DNA from: Poriferisodalis sp965208895
GTDB lineage: Bacteria > Actinomycetota > Acidimicrobiia > Acidimicrobiales > Poriferisodalaceae
DNA length: 64,000 bases
NCBI RefSeq assembly: GCF_965208895.1
Contig: NZ_OZ242363.1
Coordinates: 2,666,001-2,730,000 of the forward strand
Reading direction: 5' to 3'
The notes beneath the pieces were generated by a model. The model was not told the DNA's origin. It did no database searches and was given only the letters and a program-made list of their open reading frames with translations. How positions within the stretch are numbered: the first letter of the stretch is position 1; each line of letters starts with the position of its first letter. A program made the translations under genes and the position numbers. Of the stretch, positions 1 through 8,586 are shown one piece after another.

Positions 1-157
1 GCGGACCCTCAACCCACCCCCAGCTCGCCCCGCCTGCCGCGACTGGCTCAACACCCAACAAACCGCCGCTTGACGAACCATAGGAGCATCGCGAGTCTTG
101 TCGTGTCGCCTGGCTCACGCTGTCGCCGGGTGCTTTCGCCGCGTTAGTGTCGCGTGC

Positions 158-658
158 ATGGAGTCGAGCGCTGCCGAGTCGGTCGTGACACCGCCGCATC
201 CTGGGCTGCGCATGCCAGTGGCCCGTTGGCTGCCGCGCTACATGTCCCCGCGTCGCCGCTCGACCCGCGACTCGGCTCTGCGCAGCTTCGCGAAGCACTG
301 GGCGCTTGTCCCCGAGCACCGCGAAGCGATGATCGCCGACCCGCCACGTCACGGCTACATCACCGACCGTTGGCACCCATGGCATCGATGGAACCTGGTG
401 CGAGTCGCAGCAGTGGTGCATGCGTTGTGCGATCGAGACGGCATCGACGTGCCCGACTGGGTTCACAAGCACCGTGCACCGAATCACATTCGTGTCTCAT
501 GGGGGGCATTCTCCGTTCTCGGCGCACCGGATCAGGCTGATCCGCGTTCCGAAAAGCGCTACAGCGACGCCCCAGAGGCATGCAACTATCACCGGGCATG
601 GTTTGACCAAGCGTTCATTGAGGACATCAGGGTGCATGGCTTTCGGCCAATGGTCTGA
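158..658 (+). CDS. Hypothetical protein, likely partner of the downstream NTase
   Basis: I do not recognise this family. From the ATG at 158 the product is 166 residues: an Arg-rich N-terminal third, then a Trp/His-rich stretch around WHPWHRWN and a later HRAPNHIRVSW segment, with no membrane helix or signal peptide. It ends 37 bases before an NTase gene on the same strand, so the two are probably co-transcribed. Small proteins placed directly before NTases of this kind are often antitoxins; that role is inferred from position only. A TTG at 98 would add 20 residues. I prefer 158 because a TAGTGT hexamer at 145-150 would place the transcription start at the ATG (a leaderless message), but neither start has a convincing ribosome binding site. 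Confidence 0.55.
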   Translation: MESSAAESVVTPPHPGLRMPVARWLPRYMSPRRRSTRDSALRSFAKHWALVPEHREAMIADPPRHGYITDRWHPWHRWNLVRVAAVVHALCDRDGIDVPDWVHKHRAPNHIRVSWGAFSVLGAPDQADPRSEKRYSDAPEACNYHRAWFDQAFIEDIRVHGFRPMV

Positions 659-695
659 ATAAGCCGCCCTGAGCACGGCTGCGGGGACACAGGGC

Positions 696-1334
696 ATGGC
701 CCCATCCAGAGACAGCTACCGGTTCGGCCGTTCGGAGATGCTCGACTATTTGTCGGCGCTCGACGAAGCGCTGAGCGGCGGCCCGCCGGTGCATCTGATC
801 GTCTGCGGCGGCGCGTCGATGATCTGGCGCTACGACGATCGGCTCAGCAGCGACATCGATGTCCTCAACTCGTTGCTGGACGACAGGACCCATGCAGCCG
901 TCCTTGAAGTGGCTGGCAGATTCGGTATCCACCATGACTGGATGAACGATTCCGTGTCACGCCATCAATTGTTGCCGCACTTCGAGCGAGAACGCATGTA
1001 CACCGGACGAAACCTCACAGTGGACAGCGTGAGCGGGCAGGCGCTAATCGCTATGAAAGTCCTAGCCGGACGCGACAACGACCTGCGCGACGCAGCCCGC
1101 TTGGCAGCTGATCTCGACGTCACTACCTACGACGAGATCTACGACGCTGTGACTGAGACGTACGACTGGGAGTTCCCCGGCGGCACGGCCGACTGGTCAG
1201 ACAACATCGAACCGATCCTCGCCCGAGCCGCCGAACTCCGTACGAAGCAAGGCAAGGTCGGCTTGTGGCAGCGTCTGAGACGCCTTGTACGCGACGACAA
1301 GACCCGCTACCCGTCAGAGATGAAACCACGGTAG
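696..1334 (+). CDS. DUF6036-like / MenT-AbiEii-type nucleotidyltransferase, probable toxin
   Basis: The 212-residue protein carries the signature of the DNA polymerase beta-like NTase fold. A GGAS motif at residues 38-41 is followed by S-S-D-I-D at 51-55, where D53 and D55 would bind the catalytic metals. A helical region and a basic C-terminus follow. Relatives act as toxins that transfer nucleotides to tRNA or another target and are held in check by a neighbouring gene. Here the likely partner is the gene ending 37 bases upstream. Unlike the two NTases at 17-21 kb it has no Cys/His tail. The NTase fold assignment is firm; the toxin role follows from family and context. Confidence 0.75.
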   Translation: MAPSRDSYRFGRSEMLDYLSALDEALSGGPPVHLIVCGGASMIWRYDDRLSSDIDVLNSLLDDRTHAAVLEVAGRFGIHHDWMNDSVSRHQLLPHFERERMYTGRNLTVDSVSGQALIAMKVLAGRDNDLRDAARLAADLDVTTYDEIYDAVTETYDWEFPGGTADWSDNIEPILARAAELRTKQGKVGLWQRLRRLVRDDKTRYPSEMKPR

Positions 1335-1836
1335 CCGCTTCGAAACCAGCAGCCGCCCAATTCGATTACTGCCAGCACACCGGACCGTATGGCTGCACAC
1401 GAATCGTTCGTATCGTGGACATCTGATCTGAGCCTGTCAAGCTGACTTTTCAGCTCTTCGGTCTCTCGCCGGTGACGGGGCCTGTCTGAGCCGCAAACCC
1501 GCGTGCTTGCTGAGCAATCGGGGACCGTCGCCGCCGCCGAACTGACACCCGCCGCGGCGTCGCACGCCGACTCATTGTCGCGCTCCGGTTCTGTCGATGA
1601 AACAACCGTTTCTTAGACACGAAAATGCGTCCCTGACCTGCAGGTTTCGGGACAGCTTCCCGTTGCGAGTGGCCCCGTCTCAGCGGGGCAGGTCAGCCCC
1701 GGGCTGTCCATCGTCGTCTATGTCGCTCGCACTCACGACGGCTCTGCTTCAGTGGTTGGCACCGAGGGCCCCGATGCCGCCGTCGAGCTTCGGCTTCCGC
1801 TCATCCGACATGACTGAGGCGGAGGCTGCTCGACAG
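1335..1836. other. Intergenic region with no supported gene
   Basis: About 500 bases between the NTase gene and the tRNA. An open frame at 1597-1890 runs through the tRNA gene on the other strand and its translation has low-complexity, non-protein character, so I do not call it. I see no clear promoter or terminator. Confidence 0.6.
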
Positions 1837-1909
1837 CACCCCCAACGGGATTCGAACCCGTGCCGCCGGCGTGAAAGGCCGGTGTCCTAGGCCGCTAGAC
1901 GATGGGGGC
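1837..1909 (-). tRNA. tRNA-Glu (anticodon UUC)
   Basis: Read on the minus strand, the 73 bases fold as a cloverleaf. The acceptor stem GCCCCCA pairs with UGGGGGU, with a G-U pair at its end. The anticodon stem CCGGC/GCCGG encloses the loop CUUUCAC with anticodon UUC, and the T arm is ACGGG-UUCGAAU-CCCGU. The pattern is typical of actinobacterial tRNA-Glu. CCA is not encoded. Confidence 0.95.
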
Positions 1910-2022
1910 AGGGCACATCAGGTTACGCCTCGCCACCGCCGCGACCACCGACGCTGAATGCGGGCAATTCCGGCCGTTGGTGGGAGGGAATCGAGCGCCG
2001 GTGCCCTAAGGGCCCGCCGCGG

Positions 2023-2096
2023 GTCAAGTCGCGCGAACGATCCGTGTGATTGCCAAGAGTTACGCATGGTTCCGAGCGCAGACCACGCGACTTGAC
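2023..2096. repeat. 11-bp perfect inverted repeat between tRNA-Glu and the DUF2017 gene
   Basis: GTCAAGTCGCG at 2023-2033 is matched by its exact reverse complement at 2086-2096, with 52 bases between. It lies just past the 3' end of the minus-strand DUF2017 gene. It has no T-run, so it is not a standard intrinsic terminator. Confidence 0.5.
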
Positions 2097-2108
2097 TTCT
2101 GGCGGACC

Positions 2109-2597
2109 CTAACGCTCGACGGCGTCGATGAGTTCCGCGAGCAGGCCGCCGAGGTAGTGGTAGCGCAGCCGTGGCCGCTGTGCAGGATCGTGCGGATCTA
2201 CGTCGGCGGGATCGTCTTCCTCGGAGATGTCGATCTGGGTTCCGAGCACGAGGCGCAGCTCGTTCAGGCCCTGCACCCAGGCGGTGACCTGCGAATCGTC
2301 GAGATGTTCCAAGGCGAGGGTGCTGTCGAGCAGATCGAGATGGTCCAAGCGCTCGGCCAGCAGTTCGTCGCGCATGAGTCGCTGGTACTCCGCATCGCGG
2401 TCGGGGTCGCTCAAGTAGGCCGGCGGGAACAGCCGCCGCAGCGATGGGTCGAGCCCGTCGCCGCCGTCGCGCGCCGGTGTGTGGTCGAGCAGGTTGGATC
2501 GCAGCTCTCCCACCATCTCGGCCAGCAGACGCCGCTCCCAATCGGCGAGGTGCACGCTCACCAGCGAACCGCGGGCCCCGAACCGCGTCCCGCTCAC
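2109..2597 (-). CDS. DUF2017 family protein
   Basis: The 162-residue acidic, helical protein matches the actinobacterial DUF2017 family: it opens with a short beta-rich segment (FGARGSLVSVHL), then helices containing ERRLLAEMVGELRSNLL, and ends in a conserved-looking YHYLGGLLAELIDAV. No biochemical function is established for the family. Its usual place is directly after clpS, as here, 59 bases downstream on the same strand, which suggests a link to ClpS/ClpP proteolysis. The GTG start at 2597 is supported by GGAGG four to five bases upstream. Confidence 0.85.
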   Translation of the reverse strand: MSGTRFGARGSLVSVHLADWERRLLAEMVGELRSNLLDHTPARDGGDGLDPSLRRLFPPAYLSDPDRDAEYQRLMRDELLAERLDHLDLLDSTLALEHLDDSQVTAWVQGLNELRLVLGTQIDISEEDDPADVDPHDPAQRPRLRYHYLGGLLAELIDAVER

Positions 2598-2656
2598 GAG
2601 GCCTCCGCCATCAGCCCGCCGTCAGGCGGTCGCCGCCGGGGTGCCGCGGGCATCGC

Positions 2657-3004
2657 TCAGTTGTCCTTCTGCATGGTGGCCCAGAGTCCGTATTCGTGGA
2701 GCCGGAAGACGTCGAGCTCGGCTTTCTCGCGCGCGCCCCAGGCCACAGCGGCGCGACCTTTGTGGTGCACGTCCAGCATCAGCTCGGTGGCCTTGGCCTC
2801 GCTGTAGCCGAACAGCTTCTGGAACACGTACACGACGTAGCTCATCAGGTTGATCGGGTCATTCCAGACGAGAACCACCCACGGCGCGTCGGTCTCGTGC
2901 TCGTCCTCAGTCGTCGGATTTCGGACGACCTCGGGATCGACCACGGCTGGAGCGCTCGCCAGGCGAGGCGACACAGCAATGGCGTTCGCCAACTCAGACG
3001 ACAT
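2657..3004 (-). CDS. clpS: ATP-dependent Clp protease adaptor ClpS
   Basis: ClpS binds N-degron substrates and delivers them to the ClpA/ClpC unfoldase. The 115-residue protein has the full core: PWVVLVWNDPINLMSYVVYV at residues 41-60, then a helix with FGYSEAKATELMLDVHHKG, then GAREKAELDVFRLHEYGL. The N-D-P triplet corresponds to the N-end-rule pocket residues. About 40 disordered residues precede the core. The frame stays open far upstream through ctaA antisense sequence. I chose the ATG at 3004 because it gives a normal length and an N-terminus clear of ctaA. It is followed by its usual neighbour, the DUF2017 gene. Confidence 0.93.
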   Translation of the reverse strand: MSSELANAIAVSPRLASAPAVVDPEVVRNPTTEDEHETDAPWVVLVWNDPINLMSYVVYVFQKLFGYSEAKATELMLDVHHKGRAAVAWGAREKAELDVFRLHEYGLWATMQKDN

Positions 3005-3126
3005 GGCTGGCACCTGCACCAGATCGGACGACACAGTCGAAGCGGTCGGGCTCACGGGCTTATTCTGCGAAATCGCGGCCCGCGATGCCAACCAATTCGC
3101 CGATCCCGCACCGTGCGGGTGTCGGA

Positions 3127-4128
3127 TCATCGGTCTCGACCAGAGATCACGGTGTTGGGCGAATGAGCGAACCAGCCATCGCTGGCCCCGCGGCCCGAAG
3201 CGGCGAGCACGAGGCGAGTCATCGCAATGGTCAGCAGTGTTGCGCCTGCAACATGCAGGGCCACCAGCAGCACGGGCAATTCGTTGAAGTACTGCACGTA
3301 CCCGATCGCCGCTTGCACGGCCATCACGCCGATCACGATTCGGATGCGCCGACCCAGCACAGCAGCGCCCATGCTGGCTGTCTCGTCGCGCGATGTCGCG
3401 GCGAGACGACGGACCGCAACGCTTCCCAGCAACGTGACCGCTGCCAGCACGACCACCGTGATGCCGTGAATGCGCGCCACTGACGGCAGGGCGAACTGCA
3501 AGCGCTCGACATGCTCGTCGCCGCCGTGGGGGCCTGTTCCAGTCACCACCGTTCCGGTCCACAGGGCTGCGGCCGTCAGCGTCGCGGCGAGCCATGCGAG
3601 CGTCCGGACATGAGTTGGGAGCCGGGCGTCGCGGTTGCCGCCGGGGGACGGCTCGCCAGCCGCTCGATGCGCCAAGACGACCGCCGCCGATACCAGCACC
3701 TGCGATGCCAGGAAGTGCGACATCACGACCGGCGGGGACAGGTGAGTCAGCACGGTCACAGCGCCGAGACCGATCTGGAAGACCACTCCGGCCACCAGGC
3801 CCAGCGACCACCACACCAAGTCGCCCCGGCGCGGCCGGCGCCACCACGACGCCCCGACCGCCACCACGACGGCCACCGACACCAGGCCGGTCACGATGCG
3901 GTTGCCGAACTCCACCCAGCCGTGAAAGTCAGCAGCCGGCACGAACTCGCCGGGCTCGCAGTTCGGCCATTCGCTGCATCCCAGACCGCTGCCGGTGAGC
4001 CGTACGAGCGAGCCCGTGATGACGATCGCCACGAGCGACCACAGCGCCCAGCGCGCCACGAGCGCGAACCGCTGCGGTGTGACGAACGGCCGACGTTGCG
4101 CAGTGTCGGCGTGGCGCTGGAAGCTCAC
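3127..4128 (-). CDS. ctaA: Haem A synthase (COX15/CtaA)
   Basis: CtaA oxidises the C8 methyl of haem O to a formyl group, giving haem A for the aa3-type oxidase encoded nearby. The 333-residue membrane protein has about eight predicted helices. Family marks include the cysteine pair in GSGLGCSEWPNC after helix 1, H-x-x-V-E-x-x-N-R (HGWVEFGNRIVTG) with a probable haem-ligand histidine, TVLTHLSPPVVMSHF in the middle, and late histidines in ARIHGITVVV and VALHVAGATLL. It is transcribed away from ctaB, with 62 bases between the two start codons. That spacing suggests a shared divergent promoter region for haem A synthesis. Confidence 0.95.
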   Translation of the reverse strand: MSFQRHADTAQRRPFVTPQRFALVARWALWSLVAIVITGSLVRLTGSGLGCSEWPNCEPGEFVPAADFHGWVEFGNRIVTGLVSVAVVVAVGASWWRRPRRGDLVWWSLGLVAGVVFQIGLGAVTVLTHLSPPVVMSHFLASQVLVSAAVVLAHRAAGEPSPGGNRDARLPTHVRTLAWLAATLTAAALWTGTVVTGTGPHGGDEHVERLQFALPSVARIHGITVVVLAAVTLLGSVAVRRLAATSRDETASMGAAVLGRRIRIVIGVMAVQAAIGYVQYFNELPVLLVALHVAGATLLTIAMTRLVLAASGRGASDGWFAHSPNTVISGRDR

Positions 4129-4190
4129 GCTGAAACGCTAGGGCTGATGCGTAGCCTCACACCGATGCCAGCCCGTCAGCGGCCGCTGCG

Positions 4191-5126
4191 ATGTCGGCGA
4201 TGAAGGCACCCCGCGTCGCCGGGTTGCACGCCGACGCGCCCGCCGGCCCGTCGGTCTCCACGACATTGCGGGGATATGTCGCGCTCACGAAGCCGCGCAT
4301 CATCGAGCTGCTGCTGGTGACCACGGTGCCGCCGATGTTCGTGGCCGAGCGCGGCGTGCCCAGCGTGGCGCTGATGCTGCTCACCGTCGTCGGCGGCACG
4401 CTGTCCGCCGCGGGCGCCAACACCTTCAACATGTACATCGATCGCGATATCGATGCGACGATGGCTCGCACAGCGCACCGCCCGCTGGTGGTCGGAACGG
4501 TGACGCCGCGGGCAGCGCTGATCTACGGCGTGGTGCTCGAGGCGTCGGCCTTCGGGATTCTGTGGTGGGGCGCCAATCTGCTGGCGGCGTCGCTTGCACT
4601 GTCGGCCTGCCTGTTCTACGTATTCGTGTACACGCTGTGGCTGAAGCGGTCGTCCGCTCAGAACATCGTCATCGGCGGTGCAGCCGGTGCGGCCCCAGTG
4701 CTCGTGGGCTGGGCGGCCGTGACCGGGACGCTGTCGCTCGAGGCCTGGATCGCGTTCGCGATTGTCTTCTTCTGGACGCCGCCGCATTTCTGGGCGCTGG
4801 CGATCCGCTACGCCGAGGACTACGGCGCCGCCGAGGTGCCGATGCTGCCCTCGGTTGCCAGCGAGCGTTCGGTCCTAGTGCAGATGACGCTGCACACCGG
4901 TGCGGTGATCGCGCTGTCGCTGTGGTTCGCGGTGGCTGCCGGTGCGGGCGGGCTGTATTGGGCGGTCGCGCTGGCCGGGGGCGCAGCGTTCGGATGGCAG
5001 CTTGTGAGGTTGTGGCGTGCGTTGACACCGGCGACCGCGATGCGCGTCTTTCACACCTCCATCGCGTACTTGGGGCTGCTGTTCGCGGCAATGGCGGTGG
5101 ACGTCGTAGTTCGGCTCAGCTGGTGA
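4191..5126 (+). CDS. ctaB: Protoheme IX farnesyltransferase (haem O synthase)
   Basis: CtaB transfers a farnesyl group to protohaem, giving haem O, the substrate of CtaA. The 311-residue polytopic protein belongs to the UbiA prenyltransferase superfamily. It shows the first Asp-rich motif NMYIDRDIDATMARTAHRP, the YTLWLKR/NIVIGGAAGA segment, and the second Asp motif AEDYGAAEVPMLPSV. Two ATGs (4191 and 4200) are possible starts and neither has a strong ribosome binding site. It lies 250 bases before the oxidase gene run and shares its direction. Confidence 0.95.
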   Translation: MSAMKAPRVAGLHADAPAGPSVSTTLRGYVALTKPRIIELLLVTTVPPMFVAERGVPSVALMLLTVVGGTLSAAGANTFNMYIDRDIDATMARTAHRPLVVGTVTPRAALIYGVVLEASAFGILWWGANLLAASLALSACLFYVFVYTLWLKRSSAQNIVIGGAAGAAPVLVGWAAVTGTLSLEAWIAFAIVFFWTPPHFWALAIRYAEDYGAAEVPMLPSVASERSVLVQMTLHTGAVIALSLWFAVAAGAGGLYWAVALAGGAAFGWQLVRLWRALTPATAMRVFHTSIAYLGLLFAAMAVDVVVRLSW

Positions 5127-5376
5127 GCCGCGAAGAGGCGCCGCCTCGGGCCAGTGCTGCCCGCGGGCGAAGCGAGCGAGAGCAACATTCGCAGGGCACT
5201 GTGCCAGCACAAGCAGCCGTTGAACGAGCCTCGTACGGGGACCTCAAACCGGAGCGGGATGCAACGCAAGCTGCGACCTTGGCAATCTGGTTGAGGGGGC
5301 CGCGGGTCGCTAGAGTGCCCCGTTGGCGTCGCCCCCAAGCGGCGCTGCCAGCCGAGTCCGGGAACCACTTCGCCGC

Positions 5377-7179
5377 ATGACCGACGCCATTACCGAAGCG
5401 GGGCATACACAAGGGCCGTCTGTGTCTGCGGATGCAGACGGATTTGCCGCGCCTGCACCGGCGGAAGACCCGACGGCGTTCGGTTGGCTCAACACGGTCG
5501 ACCATAAGCGCATCGGCAGGCTGTTCATCGCCTGCTCGTTGCTGTTCGGCCTCGCCGGCACCATCGCGGACCTGCTGGTCCGGTTCGACTTGACCTCATC
5601 GGGCGGACACACCGTTCTCAACGGCGACTCGTTCGTGCAGGTATTCACCTTCACGCGCGACGCCCTCGTATTTGGCATGCTCATCCCGCTGTTCTTGGGC
5701 ATTGCCGTCTATGTGGTGCCGCTGCAGGTCGGCGCGCCGAACGTGGCCTTCGGGCGGGCAGCCGCCCTGTCGTTCTGGGGTTGGCTGGTATCGGCTGGCG
5801 TGCTCGTCGGGGCCTACATCGCGAACGGCGGCCCCGGGGGCGGCTTCGCGGACGGAGTGGATCTGCACCTGCTGGCCGTCGCGGGGCTGGTGATATCGCT
5901 GCTGACCGGAGCGATCTGTGTCGCCGTCACCACGCTCACGATGCGCGCGCCGGGCATGTACATGGACCGCACGCCCCCGTTCGCCTGGTCGGCACTCGTC
6001 ACGGCGTCCATGCTGGTCGTCAGCCTCGGCGTGGTGCTCGGCCAGATCGTCATTCTCTACATCGAACACCGCTATGGCCCCCGTTTCCTCGGCGGCAACT
6101 ACGGCATCTGGTCTCGTATCGACTGGATGTACCGCACGCCGCAGCTGTTCATCTACGTGGTGCCGGTGCTGGGCGTGGTTGCCGAGATCATGCTGGCGGC
6201 CGCTCGCCGCTGGGTGTTCGAGCCTTTGGCGCTGTATTTCACGATGGGGCTCGTCGGGCTCTTCGGGTTCGGCGCGTGGGCGAACTTCGGCATCACCGAC
6301 GAGGGCGCCGACATTGTCGACGGACTCGAGGGCATCGTGCTGGTCGGCCTCTACGCAGGTGCACTCGCAGGGGTCTCCGGATTGCTGGCGCTGTTGGGCT
6401 TCACCGTGTGGCAAGGCCGCAATCAGCCGAGGCCCGGCAGCGGCACTCTGTCATTGACGCGGCCCAACACGGCGCTGGCCGCAGCGTTTGTTGCCGGAAC
6501 GCTCGTCGCCGCGGCCGCGCTGGTCGGCCTGGTCGGCGCCGGTGTCGACTGGCTGCAGATTGCGGATCGCGGCGTCGACGGAAATGCCCCACTGCGCTTC
6601 ACGACATGGGTCACCGGCCAGCAGAGCCTGCTCATCTATGGCGCTGGACTCCTGGGCGGGCTGGCTGCACTGCACTGGTGGGCGCCAAAGATCTGGGGTC
6701 GGCGGCTGTCCGAACTCGCCGGTTGGGCCAGCCTCCTGGCGATCGGCGGAGGCGCCTTGTTGGCGTGGCTCGGCCCGACACTGTCGGGTGTCCTCACCGA
6801 GCAGCCGCAGTTCGTGTACGGCGATCCGCTGCTCACGACTCGCTATGCCGACCAGGTTGACGACACCGGTGCCTCCGTCGCTGAGGGCTTGTCGACGGTC
6901 GGTGCTATCGGGGTTGTCATCGTGCTGGCAGGCGTGGTGCTCGTGGTGCTGAACCTGCTTGTCAGCGTGTCGATGCGCAAGGGTGCCCCGGCCGAGTCCG
7001 ATCCGTGGGGCGGTCTGACGCCGGAATGGCTGCTCGACTCGCCGCCCCCGCTCGGGCCGTCCGAGACCCTGCCGGAGCTCGCCTCAGGCACTCCCTTGCT
7101 CGACCTTGAGTTCAACGGCAATGGGCTCAACGGCAGTGGCGTTGCGGCCGATCGCGACGCGCACGAGGTGCCGGCCTGA
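5377..7179 (+). CDS. Cytochrome c oxidase subunit I paralogue lacking all metal-ligand histidines
   Basis: The 600-residue membrane protein aligns along its length with the true subunit I at 9785: LNTVDHKRIGRLFI matches FTVDHKKIGIMYG, VVPLQVGAPNVAFGR matches LVPLQIGARDVAFPR, and LHWWAPKIWG matches YYWWPKAFG. The redox site is gone. Compared with the true CtaD, haem a ligand H102 is T93; the CuB ligand and cross-linked Tyr (H280, Y284) are T254 and F258; the CuB His pair H329-H330 is N303-F304; and haem ligands H415 and H417 are G414 and Q416. It cannot bind haem a, haem a3 or CuB in the usual way, so a structural or regulatory role is more likely than catalysis. I use the ATG at 5377; an upstream ATG at 5323 is possible. 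A TAGAGT at 5311-5316 may be a -10 box. Confidence 0.85.
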   Translation: MTDAITEAGHTQGPSVSADADGFAAPAPAEDPTAFGWLNTVDHKRIGRLFIACSLLFGLAGTIADLLVRFDLTSSGGHTVLNGDSFVQVFTFTRDALVFGMLIPLFLGIAVYVVPLQVGAPNVAFGRAAALSFWGWLVSAGVLVGAYIANGGPGGGFADGVDLHLLAVAGLVISLLTGAICVAVTTLTMRAPGMYMDRTPPFAWSALVTASMLVVSLGVVLGQIVILYIEHRYGPRFLGGNYGIWSRIDWMYRTPQLFIYVVPVLGVVAEIMLAAARRWVFEPLALYFTMGLVGLFGFGAWANFGITDEGADIVDGLEGIVLVGLYAGALAGVSGLLALLGFTVWQGRNQPRPGSGTLSLTRPNTALAAAFVAGTLVAAAALVGLVGAGVDWLQIADRGVDGNAPLRFTTWVTGQQSLLIYGAGLLGGLAALHWWAPKIWGRRLSELAGWASLLAIGGGALLAWLGPTLSGVLTEQPQFVYGDPLLTTRYADQVDDTGASVAEGLSTVGAIGVVIVLAGVVLVVLNLLVSVSMRKGAPAESDPWGGLTPEWLLDSPPPLGPSETLPELASGTPLLDLEFNGNGLNGSGVAADRDAHEVPA

Positions 7180-7796
7180 TGGCGGACATGACCGGCACCG
7201 TCGAGGCCCCCCAGCCGGGCCGCTACAACCTCCCCGGACCGCCGCCGCGCCCGCGCAGCCAGCTCGTCGCCACCGGGTTCGCCGTCGCGGCCGGCGCCAT
7301 GGCAGTCGCGGGGGCGCTGGGTCATTACATGGCACGCCGGCACCTGCTCAACGACCCGGGCCATGAATGGATCGCCGGCCATGCGGTGCCGAACCCGCAA
7401 CTTGTCTACGCGCTCATCACCTTGGGGGTCTCCGTTGTCACCGCCCACTGGGCCGTGTGGGCAAGCGGTCGCGGCGAGCGCGGTCACACCTGGGTGGGCA
7501 TGGCCCTGACCTTGGTGATGGGCTTCGCCTTTTTCAACATGGTGATGTTCAGCCTGAACCGCATGGAGATCGAGATCGGCTCGGGCGAATGGGCCACCCT
7601 GGCGTTCGCCGTCACCGGGCTCTCGCTGGCCATCGTGATGGTGGGGATGTTCTATCTCGGCCTGATGACGCTTCGTTCGCTGGGCGGCAGCGTCGGCCGC
7701 GACCGTTCGACACCGCTGGGTGCAGCGGTCTTCTTTTGGGACTTTGCCGTGCTTGCGTGGGCCGCCACCTGGTACGTCGTGTACGTGGTGAAGTAG
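7179..7796 (+). CDS. Cytochrome c oxidase subunit III-like paralogue
   Basis: The 205-residue protein has about five predicted helices and resembles a shortened subunit III. Its last two helices (VMVGMFYLGLMTLRSLGG, then FFWDFAVLAWAATWYVVYVV) line up with the equivalent end of the true CtaE (YWHFVDVVWIVIFAVVYL). The GFHGVHVSLG signature of real subunit III is absent. The start codon overlaps the stop of the subunit I paralogue in TGATG, so the two are translationally coupled and probably form one complex. Its divergence matches that of its upstream partner. Confidence 0.7.
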   Translation: MADMTGTVEAPQPGRYNLPGPPPRPRSQLVATGFAVAAGAMAVAGALGHYMARRHLLNDPGHEWIAGHAVPNPQLVYALITLGVSVVTAHWAVWASGRGERGHTWVGMALTLVMGFAFFNMVMFSLNRMEIEIGSGEWATLAFAVTGLSLAIVMVGMFYLGLMTLRSLGGSVGRDRSTPLGAAVFFWDFAVLAWAATWYVVYVVK

Positions 7797-7803
7797 GGGA
7801 TCG

Positions 7804-8586
7804 ATGGTCGGCATCGCCAGCAGGTACTTCGCCGGGCGCATAGCGCTGGCCGCCGCTGCCGCTGTGGTGGTCGGCGTGCTCACCGGCATGGACGGCACCG
7901 GTCACGTGGTCATGTACGCCACGATCGTGCTGGGCGTCGCCGCCGGGGCGTTTGCCCTGCTGTTCGCGCTGGCGCTCACCGTGGGCGACGGCGACTCGCT
8001 CGACCGCGAGCACTCCCACGTCCACCGGCCGACCCCCGCGTACTGGCCGGTCATGGCGGCGATGGGCATGGGCGTGCTCATGGTGGGCTTGGTGACCGAT
8101 TCGCTGCTCACGATCTCGGGTGTGGCATTGCTGCTGATCGCCGCGGTTGAGTGGACGATGAGTGCATGGGCAGAGCACCTGTCCACTGACGCGGCGTCGA
8201 ATGCGACTGAGCGCGCACGCTTGCTGCGGCCCTTCGAGATCTCGCTCTACGGCGCGTTGGGCATCGCCATTCCGGTGGTGCTCGCATCGCGCATCTTCCT
8301 GACCGTGAGCAAGACGGCGGCGAGCCTCGCGGCCATCGTGATCGCTGCGGTGATCCTGGCGTTCGCCTTCGTCGTGTACGCGAAGCCCCAGCTGCGCCGT
8401 GCTGTCACGGCTTCGATGCTGGTGCTGGGCGCTATCGCACTCATTGTCGCGGGCATCGCCTCAGCCGTGATCGGCGAGCGCGAGTTCCACCCGCATGGCG
8501 GGCACGCCGAGGTATCCGACGATCATGGCGAAGCAGGCTCAGGCGAGTCCGGCGAAATGACCGAGTCAGATGGAGGGCACGAGTGA
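7804..8586 (+). CDS. Subunit IV-like membrane protein with His-rich tail
   Basis: The 260-residue protein has about seven predicted helices. Residues around 75-120 (RPTPAYWPVMAAMGMGVLM and onward) match the extension after the catalytic core of the true CtaD (PSPSYWPIVLAAGLPLIGF and onward), so the same module exists both fused and free in this cluster. The rest is four more hydrophobic helices and a His/Asp/Glu-rich C-terminus (FHPHGGHAEVSDDHGE). It lies 7 bases after the subunit III paralogue, with GGGG just upstream of the ATG. I read it as the third member of the degenerate oxidase set; its function is not known. Confidence 0.65.
   Translation: MVGIASRYFAGRIALAAAAAVVVGVLTGMDGTGHVVMYATIVLGVAAGAFALLFALALTVGDGDSLDREHSHVHRPTPAYWPVMAAMGMGVLMVGLVTDSLLTISGVALLLIAAVEWTMSAWAEHLSTDAASNATERARLLRPFEISLYGALGIAIPVVLASRIFLTVSKTAASLAAIVIAAVILAFAFVVYAKPQLRRAVTASMLVLGAIALIVAGIASAVIGEREFHPHGGHAEVSDDHGEAGSGESGEMTESDGGHE

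Noticed and set aside
1597..1890. 97-codon open frame on the plus strand
   Set aside because: It runs through the tRNA-Glu gene and has no recognisable protein features.
2046..3166. Plus-strand frames opposite clpS and the DUF2017 gene
   Set aside because: The minus-strand frames encode clearly conserved proteins; the plus-strand frames are their shadows.
4562..5380. 272-codon frame overlapping ctaB in another phase
   Set aside because: Its Arg-rich translation is a frame-shifted shadow of ctaB, which has all family motifs.
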